Source: Leishmania martiniquensis
Taxonomy: Eukaryota; Euglenozoa; Kinetoplastea; Trypanosomatida; Trypanosomatidae
NCBI RefSeq assembly: GCF_017916325.1
Contig: NC_090153.1
Coordinates: 191,001 to 255,000, forward strand
Direction: 5' to 3'
DNA: 64,000 nucleotides
Numbering within the stretch: position 1 is the stretch's first letter; each line of letters opens with the position of its first letter. Positions 41,009 to 53,691 of this stretch are shown here, piece after piece. A program made the translations under genes and the position numbers. Under the pieces are notes generated by a model. The model ran no database searches, was not told the origin of the DNA, and saw only the letters and a program-made list of their open reading frames with translations.

Positions 41009-44000
41009 TGGTAGCCATCATGAACATTCCCCGCGAGGGGGTTTCTGTGCATGTGTGCGCGCGCACGCCTTCATTCCTCTCTTCCATACTCGCATTAGAG
41101 CGAGCGTGATGCTTTGCTTTGTGCCCCCCTCCGCCCCGTTCATGCGTCCTTCACTTTGGTTTTTATACTTTTAGTGCGTGTCTTGTGACGGGGCCTTACG
41201 CTGTTTGCATTTTCGCGTTCCCTCTTGTGCGTTTTTGGCGCCTCTGCTGTCGTTTGCTCGCCTGGTGAACCGTGCTGCTCCCTTTGTTGTTAGGGTACAC
41301 ATGGTGTGCGCATCACTCCTCTGTGGTGCGCCCCTTTTATCGTTTTTGCCGCTTTACCAACGGAGTCTCCTACAGCACAGCGGTTGGCGGGGCTCTGCAT
41401 CGTCTTTCCTACGCTCCCGCCCCCCCCCCTCTTCTCTTTGTCGTTCTCTTCCTCTCCCTGGCGATCTTCACAAGCTCCCAACACAAAACGGAACGCGAGA
41501 GTGCTGCCCTGTGACTGCCATGAGCTTTTTGAGCCTCGATGCAGGAGCAAAACGTACGAAAAGGAGAAACACCATGAGGACCGGGCCGTTGCCCTCGCAA
41601 GGGGCTATAATGCAGCAGGGGAGAGTGCGGAGTGGAGTGAGGCTCTGTTAAGGTTTCGCGCTACCTTCCTCTACACCCTTTTCGGTCATCCGGAGGGCAG
41701 AAGCAGACGGGCAATTCCCTGAATCAGCGCTTACCCCATCCCTTTCTAAAAGGCTCAGCAGACTCTCACGCAATAGCTGCGGCTCCTATCCTAAATGCGC
41801 GTGGGCTGCACTTTCCTCCAGAGTGCCCGCTCCTCGCTGCTGCTCGCTCTTTCTCTCTTCATGCCTCTCCTTGAGCAGTGCATGTACTATGAATTTTCCT
41901 TATCCGCTACGCTCTCCTGTACGCATGGCTTTCGCACCTTCACTCTTATTCCTTCCCCCGCTTTTGCTCATACCAACACATGCCGAATATATGAAATATA
42001 TATATATATATCCCTGCATCTTGGCACCAATGAAACAAACACCGCCCCCAAAATTGCAGATCTTCGACGATTGCAGTTCCTTTCTGTCCTTTGAGCACCG
42101 GAAAAAAAACGCAAGTCACCCTTCTCTCCAAAAGAAACCAAAAGCAGAAGAAAGCCACCATCATCGGCCCCCAACCAAATATCACTAGTAACGTACTGGT
42201 CTTTCCTTTTGCTGCTGTTGCTGTGTGTGTGTGTGTGTGTGCGTATCTTTGTTGACGTGTGCTCGCGTGTCCTCCCCCCTCCTCGACATACCATACCCCT
42301 TTTCTTCGTTTCTCTACTGGCGATCCCGCTACCTCTCTCCCTTCCCCATTACGCATTATCGTGTTATAGACGCCGTCACTCTAGGGCTTTCGCTTGTTGT
42401 TGCCCCTTCCCCCCCTTTCCCCTCTCCTCTCTCACTATCACCTTCTTCCCATCAAGTATTTCCCACGCACACCTCTACTTCCTTTTGTTTGAAGGTCTTT
42501 CTGTTGTCTCTTCTGGTGTTGCTTTCCAGCTCCTTTCTCTTCTTTCTCACTACTTTCCTCTCACGCATCAGCTTGCTGCTGCTGCCATCCTCCGCCCTGT
42601 TTTTCCGTCAGTACCTCTTTCCCCCAGTATTTTCTCGCCACCACCACCACCCCCTCTCTCTGTCCTCACTTCCCTACTGACTTGCTCGGAGAGGGAAAAA
42701 AAAGAAGGAGGAAAAGAAACCGCAACGGTCTGATAACTTTCCTCTTTTTTTTCTTTCTTCCTTCAGCCGTTTATTTGCTTCCGGATTGGGGGCCCTACCC
42801 TTACCTACAGCTTTCCCTCCCTAGCTGCCCTCCTCTCTTCCGCACAGCTCCCACCCTCCCACTTCCTTTTCCTTTTGCGTTGTGTGTTCTTTTTTGTTTG
42901 GCTTCTTTTCTTTGTGTGCGTTTTCTTCGCCCATCTCTCAGATTGTTCTCCTCCTCTCTCGTTCTCTCACGACTGCCCCCCTCTCCCCTCCCCCCTCTTA
43001 TTGATATCTTTGCTTCCTTCTCTCCCTTGAGCGAAAGCCCTTTTTTTCCCGTCTCTACTGCCCAATTGCATCTCCCATTTTTGGAGTCGTTTTGATTCTT
43101 TTTTTTCTCTCTGTGTGTGCGCTCCTCACTCAGCACGCAGTCTTTCTCGTGGAGAATTTCGTGTGTGTGTGCGTGCGAGCAGCTCTGCTCGTTTGCCGAC
43201 TAGAGTGTTTCTGCGTGCTCTTCGATTTTTTTTCTTTGCCTTGTGTGGCCCTCCCCCCTCCCCTCTCGTATTCTCATTTCGTTGCTCATTTTAGTCGTCT
43301 CGTCCTATTTTGCTCGCTCTCTTCTGGTGGTGTTGGTTCCTCTCTCTCTCGTGAGTTTGTGTAGCACGCTTCTCTTTCGTGCTCTTTATATATATATATA
43401 CCTGTTTCGCCTGTAATATATATATATATATATATATATACATATCTGAGTTACCTTTGACTGTGCGCATTTTTTCTTTCATTGACTGGACGGGCACGCC
43501 CAGAATCAGTTGCATTTGCCTCTCTCTCTCTCTATATAGTTGGCCTTTTTCCCTTTCAGCTTCGCGTGTGCATCTGCTTGTATTAGGGCAGCAACGGAGC
43601 TGAGCCGAATCGCCTGAAAAAAGCAGAGAATAGGGCACTACAGTGACAACAACACGGCTAGAAGCGAAAGAGGCAGAACAGTTGAGCAATCAGCACAGAG
43701 GTGGACTCGCAATAGCAAAGGAAACTGAAGGAGGCTTCGTTGCCAGGATACGAAAAAAAAAGAGGAAGAAAAGCGAACTGGCCATCAGCATCCACAAAGG
43801 GAAAGAGAAAAACGTGTGAATCACAGAAGAGCCACGCATCTGTGTGCTGTTTTTGTTTTGTCCCGTTCGCTTTTCAGAAGTGGCCTTTTCCTTCTCTTTG
43901 AAGTCCGCTTCCCATCCCCCCCCCTCTCCAACAGACACGCACGCGCACAGAGAGAAAAGATACACGCCTTTCTCTTCGTCTGCGTAGAAACGTCTTTCAC

Positions 44001-45821
44001 CCGTGTTCAAGCTCGCCTTCCCTCACCTCTTTTTTTCGAACAGTAATAATTGAACAAGAAAGCCGAAGCGCCCGGCAAAAAAAAAGTGAGGACGTCATAT
44101 GTGTCTCTGTGCGTGCGTGTGGTTTTGAATTTCTTATTGTGCTCCCTTCGCTCGCCTTTCGTCGCTTCTTCTGTGCGCTTCTCTCTCCCTCTTTGTGTCT
44201 TATTTTGTAGCGTTGTCCCAGCGTCCCCTTCCCTCTGCCTCCCTCCCCCCGCTCCTATCTGCCCCTGTCTCTCCTTCGCTGTCCACCGGTGCTTGTCTGT
44301 GGTATACCATCATCTTTTCTCTTACTACTCATTTATCTACATCCGAGGAAAAGGCAGAGAAGATACCAAATATAGCAGCATTGGTACTTTCCCCTCTTCC
44401 GCTCCTCTACAGCTCATATTCAGGCGCGCATTTCGGAAGGTGGACGAGCATTCTGTTCTTTCTCTTTTCGCTCTTTAGTTTTCTTCTGCTTCTGTCGGTG
44501 CTCGAATTTTCGGCCTCTCTCTTGTCGCTCTCGTTTGCGCTTCTGTGTGCCCGTACATTTTTTTGCTACCCTTTTTTCTTTTCCTTTTTTACTCTCCTCC
44601 TCCTCCTTCGGCCCTTTCCCGCTCGCCTGCTCTCTTTGTCCCTTTCGGTGCCCGTTTGTCTCCTCGTGTGACCAAATCGAAAGGAAGAAAACGTATCGTT
44701 GCCCTGCGTGCGTGTGTGTACAGGTGATTTGCTCTCAGACTGTTCCTTGCAGTCTCTTCTAGGCCTGTTCCCATCTCCTTTCCTTCGCTGTGTTTCGTTG
44801 TCTCTTTCGCTTCTTTACGCGCTCTTGCGTTTTTTCTTTGTGCATGCTATTACCTCCTCTCACCCCAGCAGCAACACAAACACACACACGGACCCTCCCT
44901 CCTCCCTTCACGAAGCGTAGAGGAAGACAACCAATCAAGAAAGGAAGAAGGGCGTGCCTTCTCCTTTCCCTGGCTCGTGCAGATCTTTCTCTGCTTCTCT
45001 CTTTTTCTCTCTTCTAGCGCTTTCAGCGGATCCATTGTGTGTTCGTTAGTCATTCGTGTATGTATGTTTTAAGCTGTCGTTGTTGACTCTCTCTCTCTCC
45101 TGCCCCCCTCCCTCTCTATTCCTTTTCTCACAGCTTTTCCCTACCGCTACTCTTGATAGTGTGGTGTGCTTCTTAAGGGTGTAATTGCATTTTGTTTGCT
45201 TTCCTTTTCGGTGGAGACATACTCCTTCACGCGTTCGCAAGGGCCTCTGCCGTACCGCATAGGCAACCATACACATTCACAGTGTTACGAGTACGCTCAG
45301 TTTCGTCGCCATTGCCTTCATTGTTGCCGTCTCGTATTTTGATTTCTGCCTCACGCTCATCGGTGCACTAGTGAAACGATAAGCCACTAAAGAATAGGCG
45401 AAAAGAAAAAAGGAATAAAAACCCCATCGCACGCTCCTTCGCATTTCTTTTTTTTTTGCTCCTGTTGTTGATAGTTCTCTCATTGGTTATCTGCTGCATG
45501 CGCAAGCCACAGAGCGTTCCGTTTCGCGTTGTCGCCGACTGTTTTCCCTCCCTCTTTACCTCATTTTTTTCGTTGTTTGTTCGCCTCTTGTCTTGAGTAC
45601 ATTTGACTCTGTGTGGCTGTGCGTTTACGCTTATTCGTTGGCTGGCTCCCCGCTTTCCTTTCGCGTGTGTGTGTGTGTGCGTTTCTGTATTCATCGCTGC
45701 CCCCCCCACCTCCCTCCCTCCCTCCTTTACCCCTCTACTGCAAGCGTCCACTTTTTTCTTTTGATTCCCTGCAAGCGAGGGAATCACAAAGCGCCACAGG
45801 CAGGCCGGGCGCGCGAAAGGA
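41009..45821. other. 4.8-kb pyrimidine-rich spacer before the RRM gene
   Basis: No gene is supported. From about 42.2 to 45.8 kb the plus strand is overwhelmingly C and T, with many possible splice acceptors, so the RRM mRNA may have a long or variable 5' UTR. (GT)n lies at 42222-42242. (TA)n runs lie at 41994-42012, 43386-43401 and 43416-43441. Overlapping frames are Ser/Leu/Pro translations of the bias. Confidence 0.55.
45709..45775 (+). promoter_or_regulatory. Polypyrimidine tract with two AG acceptors for the RRM gene
   Basis: A C-rich tract with CCT repeats leads to CTGCAAG (AG at 45743-45744). A second T-rich tract leads to another CTGCAAG (AG at 45774-45775), 47 bases before the ATG. 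Either could accept the spliced leader. Confidence 0.6.
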
Positions 45822-47075
45822 ATGGAGCGTGCTGCGACACAGAGTCAAAGCATCTACCCCAGTGCCAACGCCAACAACATCAGTGCCTACGGTAGCACTG
45901 CCTCCTCCTACCTGCCGAGCAACAGCCCGAGCACAGTCATGTACGGCGGTGGCAGCACCAGCAACGGCGGTGCGCCTTCACCGGCCTCGGTCGCTACAGT
46001 GTACGCCTCCCCCACGCACGCCTCGCCAAACCAGGCGATCCGCCAACAGTCGCAAGGGGCGCCTCAGCAGAATGTAAACCAGTCACAGGCGAGCACCTCC
46101 TTCAACGCCTACGGCGGTGGTGCCACAAGCGGGTCCAGCAGTGGCTTTTTCTACTCCACTTCGTCGACACAGGCGGCGGGAGCGCAGTCCATGTACTCTA
46201 CCAATCCATCAGCGACGGCCATGTTCCCGATGCGTGGCGGATCCACCTCGATGTCTCCAGCGCAGGCGACCCCGACCCAGGTGCTCACACCTCAGACCAA
46301 CGCGGCAGCCGCAGCAGCCGCTGTGTGGACCAGCGCTGCAGCGAACATCAACGCTGGCAGCAAGCTCTTCGTTGGTCAGGTCCCTGCAGTCTGCACCGAG
46401 GAACAGCTCCGCCCCCTGTTTGCGCAGTTTGGCACTCTCCTGGAGATCAAGATCATGCGGGAGCCGAACGGTCGCAGCAAGGGTAGCGCGTGGGTGCGCT
46501 ACGAGTCGGAGGAGTCAGCGCAGCGTGCCATCACTGCCCTTAACGAGAAACACGTTGTGCCACCGCAGACAAACCCTCTGCGTGTGCAGTTCGCCGCGCC
46601 CAGTACCAACCGCATGTCGCAGGCCCCGCAGTCGCAACCCCTCTCTGCCCTCGGCTCCATCATGCCCTCTTCAGCGGTCGCGCAGCCGCAGCCGAACTAT
46701 GCCACTGCAACGACCTACACCACCCCGCAGGGGTACGCGGGTACCACTACGGCGTACATGCAAGGCCAGTACGCGACTTCACCCAACTTGATGGCCGTTC
46801 GTACCTCCCCACAGCAGCAGGCAGCGGTGCAGCCCGCGCCAGGTAAGATCGAGTACCTCCGAAGCAATCAGCCTGGCGGCCTTATCTACTCGACCGCATC
46901 CCCGGCTACTGTCGATGCTATGCAGCAGCAGCAGCGTCAGCAGCAGCAGGTGGTGTACACAACTGGCGGGCAGATGCGTACCGGTGTTATGTACACGCCA
47001 GACGCATTTGCGATGACGAATCAGATGGGTGCAGCTCCGCAGTCGCAACAACCGCACCACCAGTGGTGCAGCTAA
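45822..47075 (+). CDS. RNA-binding protein with a single RRM and prion-like low-complexity arms
   Basis: The 417-residue product has one canonical RNA-recognition motif at about residues 180-260. RNP2 is KLFVGQVPAV (181-190) and RNP1 is KGSAWVRY (220-227). The RRM resembles the CELF/Bruno-like type found in trypanosomatid regulators. The 178 residues before it and 155 after it are rich in Ser, Gln, Asn, Ala, Pro, Gly and Tyr with no charged runs, and a poly-Gln stretch lies near 368-376. Such arms favour condensation into RNP granules. Because trypanosomatids control expression mainly after transcription, proteins like this usually set mRNA stability or translation; the targets here are unknown. 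Start ATG 45822 follows the acceptor at 45775. A long gene-free stretch follows, so its 3' UTR may be long, which is common for regulator mRNAs. I cannot assign a named orthologue. Confidence 0.88.
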   Translation: MERAATQSQSIYPSANANNISAYGSTASSYLPSNSPSTVMYGGGSTSNGGAPSPASVATVYASPTHASPNQAIRQQSQGAPQQNVNQSQASTSFNAYGGGATSGSSSGFFYSTSSTQAAGAQSMYSTNPSATAMFPMRGGSTSMSPAQATPTQVLTPQTNAAAAAAAVWTSAAANINAGSKLFVGQVPAVCTEEQLRPLFAQFGTLLEIKIMREPNGRSKGSAWVRYESEESAQRAITALNEKHVVPPQTNPLRVQFAAPSTNRMSQAPQSQPLSALGSIMPSSAVAQPQPNYATATTYTTPQGYAGTTTAYMQGQYATSPNLMAVRTSPQQQAAVQPAPGKIEYLRSNQPGGLIYSTASPATVDAMQQQQRQQQQVVYTTGGQMRTGVMYTPDAFAMTNQMGAAPQSQQPHHQWCS

Positions 47076-48754
47076 ATCGAGGAAGCAACCTCTGAGACTC
47101 TCTTGTGCGGTTCGTGGTTTTACCTCTTTCTTCGCCTTTGTTTGCTCGGTTACGCCTCTTCCCCAGGGGGGTATGCATGATACATAATGTATGTGTGCAT
47201 GTGTGCGAGTGAGATCAACTGTGTGTCGACCTACATCCGCGTGTTGGAGTGCCTTTTTTTATCTTAAACGAATCTGTGCATCGCGTCTGTGGCTCTCTTT
47301 CTCTCTGTAAGCTTTATGCACGTGACCGAGCGTGCTTGTGTTCAAGTCATTTTGCTTCTCCGTATCGCACGTGTGCCTTTTTGTGTCTGTGCCTTCGTGA
47401 ATGTGTTTGCATTAACCTATGTCGCGTGTCCTCCATTGTTTCAGTCCTCTTCTTTCAGTCTCCCTCTTGTAGCTCCTTTCTTGCTCATCCCCGCTTCCGA
47501 TCGTTCCATACCACCACTTTGTGTGCATTGCTTTCAAGTGCGTGTGTCGTGTGTGTGTGTGTGTATGTGTCTTCTCAACCAGGGTACGGGGTTGGGGATC
47601 GCCGGAGATGACGTCTGCTTGCCGCTTGGTGTGCTCACCTTATTTGTGCGTGTGCTTGTCTGTGTGTGTCCGTGTCTGCTTGTCTGTGTATTAGTAGTCT
47701 TGTGTATTGTTTCCCCTTCTCTGTCGTTCGTCTCAGCCCCCCTCCCCTCCTCCTCTCACGCTGTACGCTTCTTCTTTGTTGGTGATGTTTTTCTCTCGCC
47801 TGACCTTTTCTGGTTGTAACGCTCCCTTTCTCCTTCTTTATCTATGGCGTCCTCTTCTGCCCGCATCCCCTTCTCTGTCGCTGTTTCTGTTGCATGTTCA
47901 TGTGCGGCTCAATGGGTTCCGTTCGCTTGTGTGTTTATGGCGGCCCGACATATGCATGTAAGTGTGTATGATTGTGCTGGCGCGTGTGTGTGGTGTGATG
48001 TGGTGTGTGTGTGTGTGTGTGTGCCCCGCTATTCGCAGCTCTCGATCACCCCCCGCTGCTGCCCCTCGCTCGCCTACATTGGCTGGGCAAAAAAAGGGGG
48101 GCAGCACTCCGTCTCTTTTAGCCGTGCTTACTAGGTCACTTCTCCATCCGACTCCGCGCAAAGCGCGGACAGCTATCGACACATGGCGAGAGAGGGAGAG
48201 AGAGAGGGAGGATGCATCGATGAGAAAACACGACAGAGGAAAGCTGCGGCCTCACGTTCCGCTAGCTGGCCTCCCTTTTTTTCCTTTTCCTTTGACCTCC
48301 TCACCCATTACCGTCTGCCACCCATGTTGGTTTGCTCTTTTCGCTCGGTTCGGCTCTTAAGTGGCGAGTCTCTTGTTCGGCGGACTCTTTCCCCAATCTT
48401 TTGAACTGTTTTCTTTTTCGGCCAAAGGCAAATACCTGTGCACTTACCGGAGAGGATTGTGCCCACCACCCCTTCACTCGTTTTTCCCCCATTGCTTCAA
48501 GAGCGCTTGAGTGTGTAGACATGTCTCTCGTATGTATAAAAGTGTACGCCAAAGTTTTCCCACCCTTCTCCCTCCCTCTTTCCATCTCTCCGTCTTCCTT
48601 TGTTTCGCTTTTCCCCACCCCACCCCTTCTCGTTGCTGCCCTTGCCCCCCCCTCCCCCTGACTTCTCCCACTTCTCCTCCCCACCTATTCACTCCCTCGC
48701 TTTCTGAGCGGGCGCCACCTACCAGCACACAAGTACAGAATATTATGTGTGCCC

Positions 48755-48782
48755 ATATATATATACATATGTATATATATAT
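48755..48782. repeat. 28-bp perfect (TA)n palindrome centred on CATATG
   Basis: The (TA)n arms flank a central CATATG and all 14 base pairs match. It is one of the AT microsatellites that mark spacers in this window. Confidence 0.8.
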
Positions 48783-49540
48783 AAGCCTGATTTCTTTTTT
48801 TCGCTCCGCTAACGATGCATGGGTCCTTCCTCCCACCACCTCCTCCCTTTTGATTCCTATGCTTTCTTTGGTTTTCTGCCTTGTCGTTTTCTCGCAGGTT
48901 GCTCTACTTCTCTGTGTTCCTTTGCCCCCCTCCCTCCCCTGCCCTGCCCTGCCCCTCAGATCCTCGCCTGTGTATGTGTGCCTGTATGTGTCGGAAGGTC
49001 ATACATACTCGTTCTCCGTATCTTTATTTGCTTTCTCCCTCTTGGCACACACCGTGCTCTGCCTCGTTCGCATACGTTCGAGTCGCCACTGGATGCCGCC
49101 GCGTGCACGCCTGTGCATGTGACTTGTTGGACTGAGAGCATTGCCACGCTCTACCTCTCTCCCCATCCCCACTGCACATTCAGGGAGGTGCAACGGCTAA
49201 TGGAGAAAAAAAACCTACAGTAAAAACGACGCCTCAGTACCAGTGCAGAAGGCAACAGGAAGAGAGAGAGGGGGGCAAAACAGGGGGACAGAGTGGAAGA
49301 GGGGAAAAAAGGAAAGGAAAGGGGAGAGGAAAGACCGCCGCGCATCGGCTGTTCCATGAAAGCATTCAACGAGAGCTCCGAGAGCGTCAACGGGGGTTTC
49401 GCCCTCTTTTACGTGTCCATGCCGCCACCGACAACGAACACCGCGGCATATGCATATAAATATATATATGTGTGTGTGTGCTCGCACAGGGCCAGCAGCT
49501 CACCCCCCCTCCCTCCCTGCTGCTGCGCTGCGGCTTTATC

Positions 49541-49911
49541 CTAGGCGCCTAGCACGTTGCCGCTGAGCCGGCCGTGCGCTGAGCGGGACTTGGGTGCCCC
49601 GCATGCCATGCTGCAAGTGGGCCGCGTCCAGGGTACTGCTCGGGGGCGGGTGTTGTGGCGTCTGCTGCGCGCGTAGCAGAGAATGCCCCAGGTACGCATC
49701 GGGTCAGCCCCCAGGAGCAGGTCGGCCAGCTGCACGTCAGGGGACTCTCGCAGATCCCACACACGGTCTGTATGCGGTGCTTCTCCCGGAGTGGCTGCAG
49801 GCCGCGACATCGCAGGGCACGGCGTGGAGACCCTCCACCTTTGGAGTCGGGGGGGGCTCGATGCAGTTCGGGAGCAGCCGAGAGAGGACTGGGCGGATGC
49901 GAAAAAAAAAA
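49541..49911 (+). mobile_element. Candidate degenerate retroposon (SIDER-like) with A-tail
   Basis: A sharply bounded GC-rich block of about 370 bases sits between T/C-rich and (TA)(TG) microsatellite DNA and ends in a run of ten A (49902-49911). It begins at the palindrome CTAGGCGCCTAG (49541-49552). The length, GC-richness, lack of an intact reading frame, A-rich end and position in a probable 3' UTR fit SIDER elements, the truncated ingi/L1Tc-type retroposons scattered in Leishmania 3' UTRs. I recall similar sequence from Leishmania but cannot confirm it by alignment. Confidence 0.45.
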
Positions 49912-52907
49912 TAGCGAGAAAAAAGGGGTGCAACAGGAGGCGTTAGGAGGGACGACGCGGGTGCCAAACGACTGTGGAGGAGACCACGCTTCGCTGTCTC
50001 CTCCTTTTTTCTCTTTGTACGTTGTCGTGTTTCACTCACACGTTCCTCATTTTGCATGATTGGTGATGACGTACGATCGCCTACACTTTTTTTCTTGTGT
50101 GATGCTGTTTAGACTGAAGTGCTCCTCTGTTCTTTACCCCTCGCCACCTCCGTTCACCTCTTTGTGCGATCGTGTTGTCGCCGTTTGTTTGGCTCTTTTT
50201 TTCGTTTCTCTTCATGAGTGCATTTGTGTGCGTAGGTGCGTCTTTCTCTCTCTTTCTGCTTCTTTTTCTCTTGTCGGCTGTTCACCACCCCACCCCTTCC
50301 CCTCTCGCCCCTCCCCGTCCTAATGAAACGTGGGCTGTGTTGTTTTTATTTGTTTACAAGTTCGACTTTTTCCTTTTGAAATGTGTGTGTGTGTCTGTAT
50401 GTGTGTTGCTGTCGTTGTTTGCCGTTGCTCCCCTCTTTTCCCTTCCCTAACGCATTTTTCCCACTTTCGTTCTCCCTGTCTCGTTGGGTGCGCGCTTTCG
50501 TCTACGTTTCGTCTTTTCCTCTCTTTTTTTTTGCTGTTGTCCCCTCTTCTCTTGGGCGAAAATGGTTTCTGACGTGTTGACTGTGTGCGTGTGCGTCTGC
50601 TCCTGGACGCTGTGTGTTCAGCGGCGCTCGTCTTCTTTCTGTTCTGTCAGCCCGACTTTTTGCTGTTGCTCTCTCTCTCTTACCGGTTGCCTCTCCCCTC
50701 CGTGCCACCGTGAGTGCGCGTGCGCGTTTTCTTTTTCTTTTTGAGTATTCTTTTTGTATCGCGGCGTTTCGGTAGGCGCTGCCTCTCGCCTCTTTGTGCC
50801 CCTCTTCCCCTCCCCTCTCCCAACCGGTAGCCTCTTCCCCTCTCTCCGCTGTCATCACCGCAACTGCCACGCTTTTTCGGGCAAGTGGAGCCCCAAAGGG
50901 CACCCTTTTCCCCGCCTCCCCTCCCCCTCCCCCCAGGCAGCAAGCACCCCCCCCCGTCTCTCTTTCTCTCACGCTTTCTCCTGGGGCTATTCCCAGTCAG
51001 CTGTCACTGGTGCTCCGCGCCATCCTGCAAACACCTGTAAGAGCGCGGGCATTGAGCCTACTCTGTTGCTGATGCAGCTGTATGCTCGTGCACTGCTGAC
51101 TGCGTCGCGCGAATCGCTACGATTATTGCGCAGAGGGGTGAACTGGGGAGGAGGCAACTGACATTTAGAACAGTGCCACGTTTAGGTGTCTCCCCTTCCT
51201 TCCTTATGCCTCCCCCTTAGCAGGAGAGGACAGGGAGGCTGCTCTTAGGCTATAATGGTCTACCTGGTGGCGCAAGAGGTATCTGTGGATGATGCAGATG
51301 AGGCTTTTTTTTCTTGTTTCTGTGTTTTTTTTCTTCCTTGACAACGCTGGGGCATCACTCCCTTTCTAAAAAAAAGGAAGAGAGCGTGAGACACACACAC
51401 ACACACGCACGCATACGCAGACATGCATCGTTTCGCCTCTCCTTCCCTCCCTCCCGCTCCTTTGATGGGGAGGCGAAGGTACTTTTTTTTCTGGTATGCC
51501 TCTTCGTCGTTCTCCGTTGCGTTCAGCACTCTGTTTGTCTCCTCCTACCCTCATCCCCCTCCCTTTCGAGTCTCTCTCCCCCCCTCCACACACATTTTTT
51601 ATCGGCTGTTTTCGCCGTTTCCCCCACCACCACCACCATCACTCGCTCTCTCACGCATATGGGCACCAGGCTTCTCGGCATCGCGCTGCTTCCTCGCTTC
51701 GTTATCTTTGCCTTCTTATGTAGGTGTCCTGCCCCGTTGTCGATGCTCCCAATCTTGGTTGTTGTTTGGTGCTCACCATTGTCTTACTTCTCCAGCCGAT
51801 GTTCGGACTTTGCCCCCCCTCCCTCTCACCTCCCCGTAGGCGCGAGTGTGTGCATAGGCACTTATACGTGCACGAAGTTGCTAACTGCGCGGGTGAAGCT
51901 CTCAGCCACTTGGGAAAATGGGGCGCTGGATGTGCTCTAAGGAAATCTTGCCGCTCACAAGCGCTCACACCGCTCCACTAGCTGTGCATCACTTCCTTGT
52001 CCGTCTCCTGCATATGTTCCACCGTTTCATCCCTCCTCTATCTCCTTTTTTCGCCCGCGCAAAAAAAAAAGCCCCCCCCTGATGGCGCCGGAGTGCGCCT
52101 TCGCGCGTGGCCTCCATTTTTTTAGTGGAGTGGCCCCAGCGGCCACATCATTTTTGTGAGAAAGAGCTACACGCAACCTGTCGTCCACCTTCAGGTGTAG
52201 CTGTCGACTTTTCTCCGCGGGAAGGGCTTAGATCGCACTGAGCCAAAGAGGTGTGTAGTCATCATGAAGTGTGGCCCAGTTCACTGTCAATCGCATCGAC
52301 GCTTCAGTCGAGATGCGCACCGCCACTTTCTCTGTCTGTGCGTATGTGTCTGTGTGTTTCCGTTGTTGTTGTATTGCAGTGATGTGGAGCGCGATACTCA
52401 GCCTTTGCCTGCGTTGCGTGCGGTGGAACTGCAGTAGGGTGAACGACGCGAAACGGTGCTGGCTTGCGACCTTGCTCCTTGAGCTGAGCGTTCTGCACGA
52501 GAGGTGAGTGAGCGCTTGCTCGGTACATAATACATCAGTCGACTTGTTTGTGGTAGAACGGCACCTTGACAGGAAGCGAAGCAAACAAAAGCTGAGAACG
52601 GAGTAGAAAAAAAGTTCGACGATGCGATGACCGGTAGCAGCTGACTCTTTGACTTTGGAATGTGTGTGTTTCTGTGTGTGTCTGTGTGTGTATGTGTCTC
52701 TCTCTCTCCCTCACACACACTCTCTCTGTATTTCTCCTCCCACCGTATCTCAGCAGCTCCTTCTACCCCTCCCCTCCCCCTTTTTTCTTTTTTCTCGTCC
52801 CCTTTTCTTTTCTTTTTGCTCCCTCGTTGTACTCTCTCCCCATTTGGACACATTTGTCTAGTGCTCTGTGGTGGTGGTGGTGTTTGAATGTCATTTCTGT
52901 TGTGCGC

Positions 52908-52932
52908 GTATATATATATATGTGTGTGTGTG
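52908..52932. repeat. Composite (TA)n(TG)n microsatellite
   Basis: A (TA)n run passes directly into a (TG)n run on the plus strand. The same composite order recurs at 49459-49480, 55282-55309, 59362-59390 and 60325-60354. Confidence 0.85.
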
Positions 52933-53691
52933 CCGGCGCTCCTTCTCTGTGACCTCTCTCCCTTGCCCTCTTTTTCTTCCCCGCCCCTCGACACCTCTCC
53001 CTCTCTCTCTCCTGTTGACATATTTTGCTGTCTTAGCCCGTTTGCCTCAGTGCGTGTATGCGCGCACTTTCTCGATGAGGTCTCTCTGATGGTTGTGTCA
53101 TGTTCAGACCCGTTTCTTTGCTCTCTGTGCGCCATTTTTCTACCGAGTTCGTACGCCTTATATGCGCCCCACGCCCCCATCCTCCCCTACCCTCTCCCCC
53201 CCTTTTGCCTCCGTCTTGCCTTTCCCTTTTCGACCCCTCCTCTGTTTCGGTAGGGTGGTACAGACCTCAATGGCGCCCACGACTCCACCCTTCTACCCTG
53301 CATAGGCTTCCCCTCCCCCTTCTGCCCTCTCCAGTGCCTCGACCTCTCTCGTAACTCGACAAAGGAGCGCCAATCTGCGTCGGTTTCTTCTTGCGCGCGG
53401 CCCTATGTGCAAGAAGACGTAAAATGATGAAGGTGCGCTTTGGGCAGTGCATGCCGACAGCCAACTCACGCTCACCCTTCCTCCCCTCCTCCGTCTCTCC
53501 GTACTATGCCAGCGGGCGAGTGCATCCATCAGTGCGGCCATGAAAGGGTGTACACAACCCCATCGTACTACACTCCACTCTTCCCCATTCTTCTCCCTTT
53601 CCTACACACTCTCCCCACACAATACAGGAGCAATGGCAAATCGGGAAAAGTCCGTATGCGGCTGTGATCTTCATGGCGTAGATGGGGCCCG

